The notes under the pieces are model-generated. The model saw only the letters and a program-made list of their open reading frames with translations. It did not search any database and had not been told where the DNA came from. The translations under genes and the position numbers were made by a program. This document shows positions 60,533-64,000 of a stretch of DNA of 64,000 nt, piece by piece (the stretch's first letter is position 1; every line of letters starts with the position of its first letter). Source of the DNA: G051903925 sp051903925 (GTDB lineage Bacteria > Pseudomonadota > Alphaproteobacteria > Zavarziniales > Zavarziniaceae). The DNA is taken from positions 186,001 to 250,000 of the forward strand of contig NZ_CP173678.1 of assembly GCF_051903925.1 (NCBI RefSeq). The letters run 5' to 3'.

Positions 60533-61495
60533 ATGGCGGTCTATACCGAGGTGGGGGACGAGGACCTGTCCCGTTTCCTGAGCGACTACGACATCGGCAC
60601 GGCCGTCAGCTTCAAGGGCATCGCCGAGGGGGTCGAGAACTCGAACTTCCTGCTGGAGACGACGCGCGGCCGCTACATCCTGACCCTCTATGAGAAGCGC
60701 GTGGCCAAGGCCGACCTGCCCTTCTTCCTGGGGCTGATGGATCACCTGGCCGCACGCGGCCTGGCCTGCCCGCAGCCGGTGCATGGGCGCGACGGGCGCG
60801 CCCTGCGCGAACTGGCAGGCAGGCCCGCCGCGATCGCCACATTCCTGGAAGGCATGTGGCCGCGTACGCCCACGGCTGCGCAGGCGGCGGCGCTGGGTGC
60901 CGGCATGGCCGAGCTGCACCTGAAGGCGGCCGATTTCACGATCGCCAGGCCCAATGCGTTGAGCGTCGCCGGCTGGCACGATCTGGCGCCGAAGTGCCTG
61001 CCCCGGGCCGACGAGGTGGAGCCTGGGCTGGCGCGCCTGATCGCGGAGAGCCTGGCCGAGCTGACGGCGGCATGGCCGGCCGACTTGCCGGTGGGCGTCA
61101 TCCATGCCGACCTGTTCCCCGATAATGCCTTCTTCCTGGGCGACCGGCTGACCGGCATCATCGACTTCTACTTCGCGTGCAATGACGCGCTGGCCTATGA
61201 CCTGGCCGTCGGCCTCAATGCCTGGGCCTTTGCCGGGGATCGCGATTTCGAGGTGGAACGCGCGCGGGCCATGGTCGCCGCCTATGACGCCGTGCGGCCG
61301 CTCGCGGAGCGCGAGCGTGCCGCCCTGCCCCTGCTGGTCCAGGGGGCGGCGCTGCGCTTCCTGCTGACGCGGCTCTATGACTGGCTGAACCAGGTGCCGA
61401 ACGCCCTGGTGCGGCCCAAGGACCCGCTGGAATACGCCGCCAAGCTGCGCTTCTGGCGGGCCGCCCCCGATCTGGGAGCGCTGCTGCTTGGCTAA
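60533..61495 (+). CDS. thrB: Homoserine kinase, type II (choline-kinase fold)
   Basis: Phosphorylates homoserine on the path to threonine. 320 residues. 'YDIGTAVSFKGIAEGVENSN' and 'FLLETTRGRYILTLYEKRV' form the N-lobe, and 'GVIHADLFPDNAFFLGDRLT' holds the catalytic Asp and Asn, followed by 'GIIDFYFACNDALAYDLAV' with the metal Asp. It is the type found in many alpha- and gammaproteobacteria, unlike the GHMP type of E. coli. The usual order thrB-rnhA is preserved. Confidence 0.96.
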   Translation: MAVYTEVGDEDLSRFLSDYDIGTAVSFKGIAEGVENSNFLLETTRGRYILTLYEKRVAKADLPFFLGLMDHLAARGLACPQPVHGRDGRALRELAGRPAAIATFLEGMWPRTPTAAQAAALGAGMAELHLKAADFTIARPNALSVAGWHDLAPKCLPRADEVEPGLARLIAESLAELTAAWPADLPVGVIHADLFPDNAFFLGDRLTGIIDFYFACNDALAYDLAVGLNAWAFAGDRDFEVERARAMVAAYDAVRPLAERERAALPLLVQGAALRFLLTRLYDWLNQVPNALVRPKDPLEYAAKLRFWRAAPDLGALLLG

Positions 61496-61970
61496 GGAGA
61501 TGGTGGCCGAGGAGATCGAGCCGGTCGTCGAGATGTTCACGGATGGCGCCTGCAAGGGCAATCCCGGCCCCGGCGGCTGGGGCGTGCTGCTGCGCTGGAA
61601 GGGGATCGAGCGGGAATTGTGCGGGGGCGAGCCCGTCACCACCAACAACCGCATGGAACTGCTGGCCGCCATCACCGGGCTGGAGTCGCTGAAGCGGCCG
61701 TCGCCGGTCAAGCTGCATACCGACAGCCGCTACGTGATGGACGGCATCCAGTCCTGGATGCGCAACTGGAAGAAGAACGGCTGGCGCACCGCCGACAAGA
61801 AGCCGGTCAAGAACGCCGACCTGTGGCAGCGGCTGGACGCCGCGACCCAACCGCACCGCGTGGAGTGGATCTGGGTCAAGGGCCATGCCGGCCATCCGGG
61901 GAACGAGCGCGCCGACGCGCTGGCAAATCGCGGCATCATCGAAATGAAGGCCCTGGCCAAGGGGCCGTAG
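61488..61970 (+). CDS. rnhA: Ribonuclease HI
   Basis: Removes RNA from RNA-DNA hybrids. 160 residues. The four catalytic acids are in 'MFTDGACKGNPGPGGWG' (Asp), 'NNRMELLAAITG' (Glu), 'KLHTDSRYVMDGIQSW' (Asp) and 'GNERADALANRG' (Asp). The start is ambiguous: the TTG at 61488 has GGGAG at a good distance; an ATG at 61500 and GTG at 61503 are also in frame. It overlaps thrB. Confidence 0.95.
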   Translation: MAKEMVAEEIEPVVEMFTDGACKGNPGPGGWGVLLRWKGIERELCGGEPVTTNNRMELLAAITGLESLKRPSPVKLHTDSRYVMDGIQSWMRNWKKNGWRTADKKPVKNADLWQRLDAATQPHRVEWIWVKGHAGHPGNERADALANRGIIEMKALAKGP

Positions 61971-61978
61971 GAGGAACA

Positions 61979-62965
61979 ATGGCGCTTGATCCCGACATCC
62001 GCAGCGCGCTCAGCATCCCCGCGATCTGTGCCCCCATGTTCCTGGTCAGCGGTCCCGACCTGGTACGGGAAGCGTGCAAGGCCGGCGTGATCGGCGGCCT
62101 GCCCCGCCAGAACGCGCGCAGCTTCGAGGAATTTTCCGGCTGGCTGCACACGATCAACGACGCCCTGTCGGCGCACCGCGACGCAACCGGCCAGCCCACG
62201 GCCCCGATCGCCGTGAACCTGGCGACCCGGGTGCCGGATGACGAGCTCAACACCCATTTCGCGCTGTGCCGGCAGACGGGGGTCAAGGTCATCATCAGCG
62301 TGGGCGGCGACCCCACCAACCTGATCGCCCGCGCGCATGAGCATGGGCTGAAGGTCTTCCACGACATCACCAGCCTGCGCTTTGCCGAGAAGGCGATCGC
62401 TGCCGGCGCCGACGGGCTGAACTGCATTGGCGCGGGCGGGGGCGGCCATTCGGGCACGATCAGCCACTTGGCCCTGATCCGGAACGTACGCGCGATGTAC
62501 GACGGCACCATCGTGCTGGCCGGGGCCGTGTCCGATGGCGCCACGATCCGCGCGGCCGAGGTGCTTGGCGCCGATCTCGCCTATCTGGGCACGCGCTTCA
62601 TCGCCACGACGGAATCGGACGCGCCCCAGGAATACAAGGACCTGCTGGTCAGCCAGACCTCGTCCGACCTGATCTATACGGGCAAGGTTGCGGGCGTGCC
62701 CGCCAACTGGATGGTCGAATCGATCAGGCGCGCGGGCCTCGACCCCGACAACCTGCCGGAGCCGCTGGGCCGCGGCATGCGCCACGACCACCTGCCCGAC
62801 AGCGCCCAGCCGTGGAAGACGTTGTGGAGTGCCGGCCAGGGCATCGACCTGATCCACGACATTCCGACCACGGCCGAACTGGTGCGCCGCCTGGCCCGCG
62901 AATATGTCGAGGCCTGCGCCGTCCCCGCCATGGTCGACGCCGCACGGCGCGTCGCCGCGGGCTGA
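61979..62965 (+). CDS. Nitronate monooxygenase-like FMN enzyme
   Basis: A TIM-barrel flavoprotein of 328 residues of the NMO/enoyl-ACP reductase II group. 'SIPAICAPMFLVSGPDLVRE' opens it, 'VIISVGGDPTNLIARAHEHG' and 'ADGLNCIGAGGGGHSGTISH' form the FMN and substrate site with the His expected for nitronate oxidation, and 'VLAGAVSDGATIRAAEVLGA' binds phosphate. The substrate cannot be fixed; alkyl nitronates or propionate-3-nitronate are the known ones. GGAGGA precedes the ATG. Confidence 0.88.
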   Translation: MALDPDIRSALSIPAICAPMFLVSGPDLVREACKAGVIGGLPRQNARSFEEFSGWLHTINDALSAHRDATGQPTAPIAVNLATRVPDDELNTHFALCRQTGVKVIISVGGDPTNLIARAHEHGLKVFHDITSLRFAEKAIAAGADGLNCIGAGGGGHSGTISHLALIRNVRAMYDGTIVLAGAVSDGATIRAAEVLGADLAYLGTRFIATTESDAPQEYKDLLVSQTSSDLIYTGKVAGVPANWMVESIRRAGLDPDNLPEPLGRGMRHDHLPDSAQPWKTLWSAGQGIDLIHDIPTTAELVRRLAREYVEACAVPAMVDAARRVAAG

Positions 62966-62972
62966 ATGCACT

Positions 62973-63001
62973 CCCTCCCCTATGCTTCGCACGGGGGAGG
63001 G
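62973..63001. terminator. Hairpin between convergent genes
   Basis: CCCTCCCC (62973-62980) and GGGGAGGG (62994-63001) pair around a 13-nt loop. The gene to the left ends 7 bp before it; the gene to the right ends 17 bp after. A T tract is missing on both strands, so the strength is uncertain. Confidence 0.5.
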
Positions 63002-63017
63002 TTCGTGGCGGCGCCCC

Positions 63018-63977
63018 CTACGCCTTCAGGTCCTCGCGGAAGAAGGCGAGGGCGGCGGCGATGACCTTGTCGCGGACCTCGTCGCGTTCCTTCAGCAACT
63101 CGTGCCTGGCGCCGCGGAAGCGGATGATGCGGCCCAGGGGCAGGCGACGCGCGGCGCGCTCGTGCGCGCTGGCCATCACCACCCGCTCGTCGGTCGAGGA
63201 CAGGATCAGCACCGGGACCTTGACCCGCACCAGCGTCTCGGTCCGCAGCAGCCACGATGTCGAGCGGCTGGCCGCCGCCAGCCAGCCCCAGGTGGGCCAG
63301 CCCAGCGCCAGCCTGGGCTCGGCCCGGACGAAGAACTCGTGGTCGGCAAAGCGCTCGGGATCGGTCGTCAGGTTGTTGCCGGCGAACTTGAACTCGTCAA
63401 AACGCCCCCCAGGTGCCCGCGTTTCCGGCGCCAGCAGGGCCATGCCACGGGCCACGGCGCGCATCACCGGCTGCAGCAGTTCGCCCGGCGCGAAGCGGGC
63501 GGCCAGCATGGGCGCGGACAGCGCCGCACGCGAGGCAATGCCCGGATGCTCCACCAGCGTCCGCAGCGAGACATGCCCGCCCATCGAATGGCCCAGCAGC
63601 ATGACGGGCCGGGGCATGTCGGCCGGCAGCACCCGCTTGATGAAGCCGACCAGGTCGGCCACGTGCAGGCGGAAATCGGTGATGTGCCCTAGCAGGCGGT
63701 CGGCCAGCGGCCGCTCGCTCAGGCCCTGGCCGCGCCAGTCGAAGCTGGCGACGGCAAAACCCGCATCCAGCAGGTCGGCCACCGTCTCGAAATGCTTCTC
63801 GATGTACTCGTTGCGGCCGTGGACCAGCACGACAGTGCGCGTGGCCCCCGCAGGGACCGGCCACAGGGCATAGCGCAGCCGCGCCCCGTCGGCCCCGTCG
63901 AACCAGTCGAAGCGCACGCCGGGCGGTGCCGTCCGCCGTCGCGCCGCGGGATCGACCACGCGCGCCGCCTCAGGCAT
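63018..63977 (-). CDS. Alpha/beta hydrolase, monoacylglycerol-lipase-like (PldB family)
   Basis: A serine hydrolase of 319 residues. 'VVLVHGRNEYIEKHFETVAD' contains the oxyanion HG, 'VASFDWRGQGLSERPLADRL' follows, the nucleophile Ser is in 'VMLLGHSMGGHVSLRTLVEH', and the His lies in 'IIRFRGARHELLKERDEVRD'. The Asp is in 'LILSSTDERVV'. This pattern fits monoacylglycerol lipases and the lysophospholipase PldB. No signal peptide is seen. The start ATG is near the window's right end. Confidence 0.92.
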   Translation of the reverse strand: MPEAARVVDPAARRRTAPPGVRFDWFDGADGARLRYALWPVPAGATRTVVLVHGRNEYIEKHFETVADLLDAGFAVASFDWRGQGLSERPLADRLLGHITDFRLHVADLVGFIKRVLPADMPRPVMLLGHSMGGHVSLRTLVEHPGIASRAALSAPMLAARFAPGELLQPVMRAVARGMALLAPETRAPGGRFDEFKFAGNNLTTDPERFADHEFFVRAEPRLALGWPTWGWLAAASRSTSWLLRTETLVRVKVPVLILSSTDERVVMASAHERAARRLPLGRIIRFRGARHELLKERDEVRDKVIAAALAFFREDLKA

Positions 63978-64000
63978 GGCCGCGTGCCTCAGCCACCGGC

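Noticed and set aside
1..64000. tRNA, rRNA, CRISPR array, insertion sequence or prophage
   Set aside because: Reading for tRNA T-loop sequences, repeat-spacer arrays, transposase motifs and phage structural genes gave nothing I can support.

Overview
The window looks like a chromosomal segment of a GC-rich alphaproteobacterium, most likely of the Rhodospirillales. The evidence is the uninterrupted order rpsB-tsf-pyrH-frr-uppS-cdsA-dxr-rseP-bamA-skp-lpxD-fabZ-lpxA-lpxI-lpxB, the use of LpxI rather than LpxH, a GAAC-N7-GAAC LexA box of the alphaproteobacterial type before lexA, a glnB-glnA pair, a phasin gene and a sigma-54 promoter. I saw no rRNA, tRNA, CRISPR array, insertion sequence or prophage. 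The assignment rests on gene order and motifs only.

Layout. 1-5 kb: the 5' part of an RND-efflux adaptor gene, a divergent TetR regulator with a palindromic operator between them, a membrane GGDEF-EAL protein and two methyltransferases. 5-20.6 kb: a tight cluster for translation, isoprenoid, phospholipid, outer-membrane-protein and lipid A synthesis, ending at lexA. 20.6-29.8 kb: a membrane protein, a methyltransferase-like gene behind a Fur-like palindrome, an aldehyde dehydrogenase, a phasin, a soluble diguanylate cyclase, two PaaG-like crotonases, a secreted nucleoside hydrolase, a MaoC dehydratase and a small exported protein. 29.8-35.7 kb: a polyamine-type ABC importer with two closely similar tandem binding-protein genes. 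36-42 kb: CheW, a divergent XRE-S24 repressor/DUF6362-like pair, a rhomboid protease, a DEAD-box helicase, and a small lower-GC patch with a ParD antitoxin, a frameshifted ParE-type toxin and a stand-alone EF-Tu-domain-III-like protein.

42-64 kb: topoisomerase IV ParE, an MFS exporter divergent from an SMP-30 protein, glnA and glnB with a sigma-54 promoter, an aminotransferase, two convergent multi-spanning glycosyltransferase-like proteins, a TelA-XpaC-XpaC cassette, a NatAB-type exporter, ExoD, RodA, homoserine kinase, RNase HI, a nitronate monooxygenase-like protein and a monoacylglycerol-lipase-like hydrolase.

Most genes have familiar roles. The less explained parts are the tandem binding proteins with hairpins after each, the frameshifted toxin beside the EF-Tu-like protein, the TelA/XpaC cassette, the XRE-S24/DUF6362 switch and several clean palindromes next to start codons. 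I do not see strong evidence for a wholly new multi-gene system; the TelA-XpaC-XpaC cassette and the low-GC patch at 41.2-42.1 kb are the best candidates for closer study.
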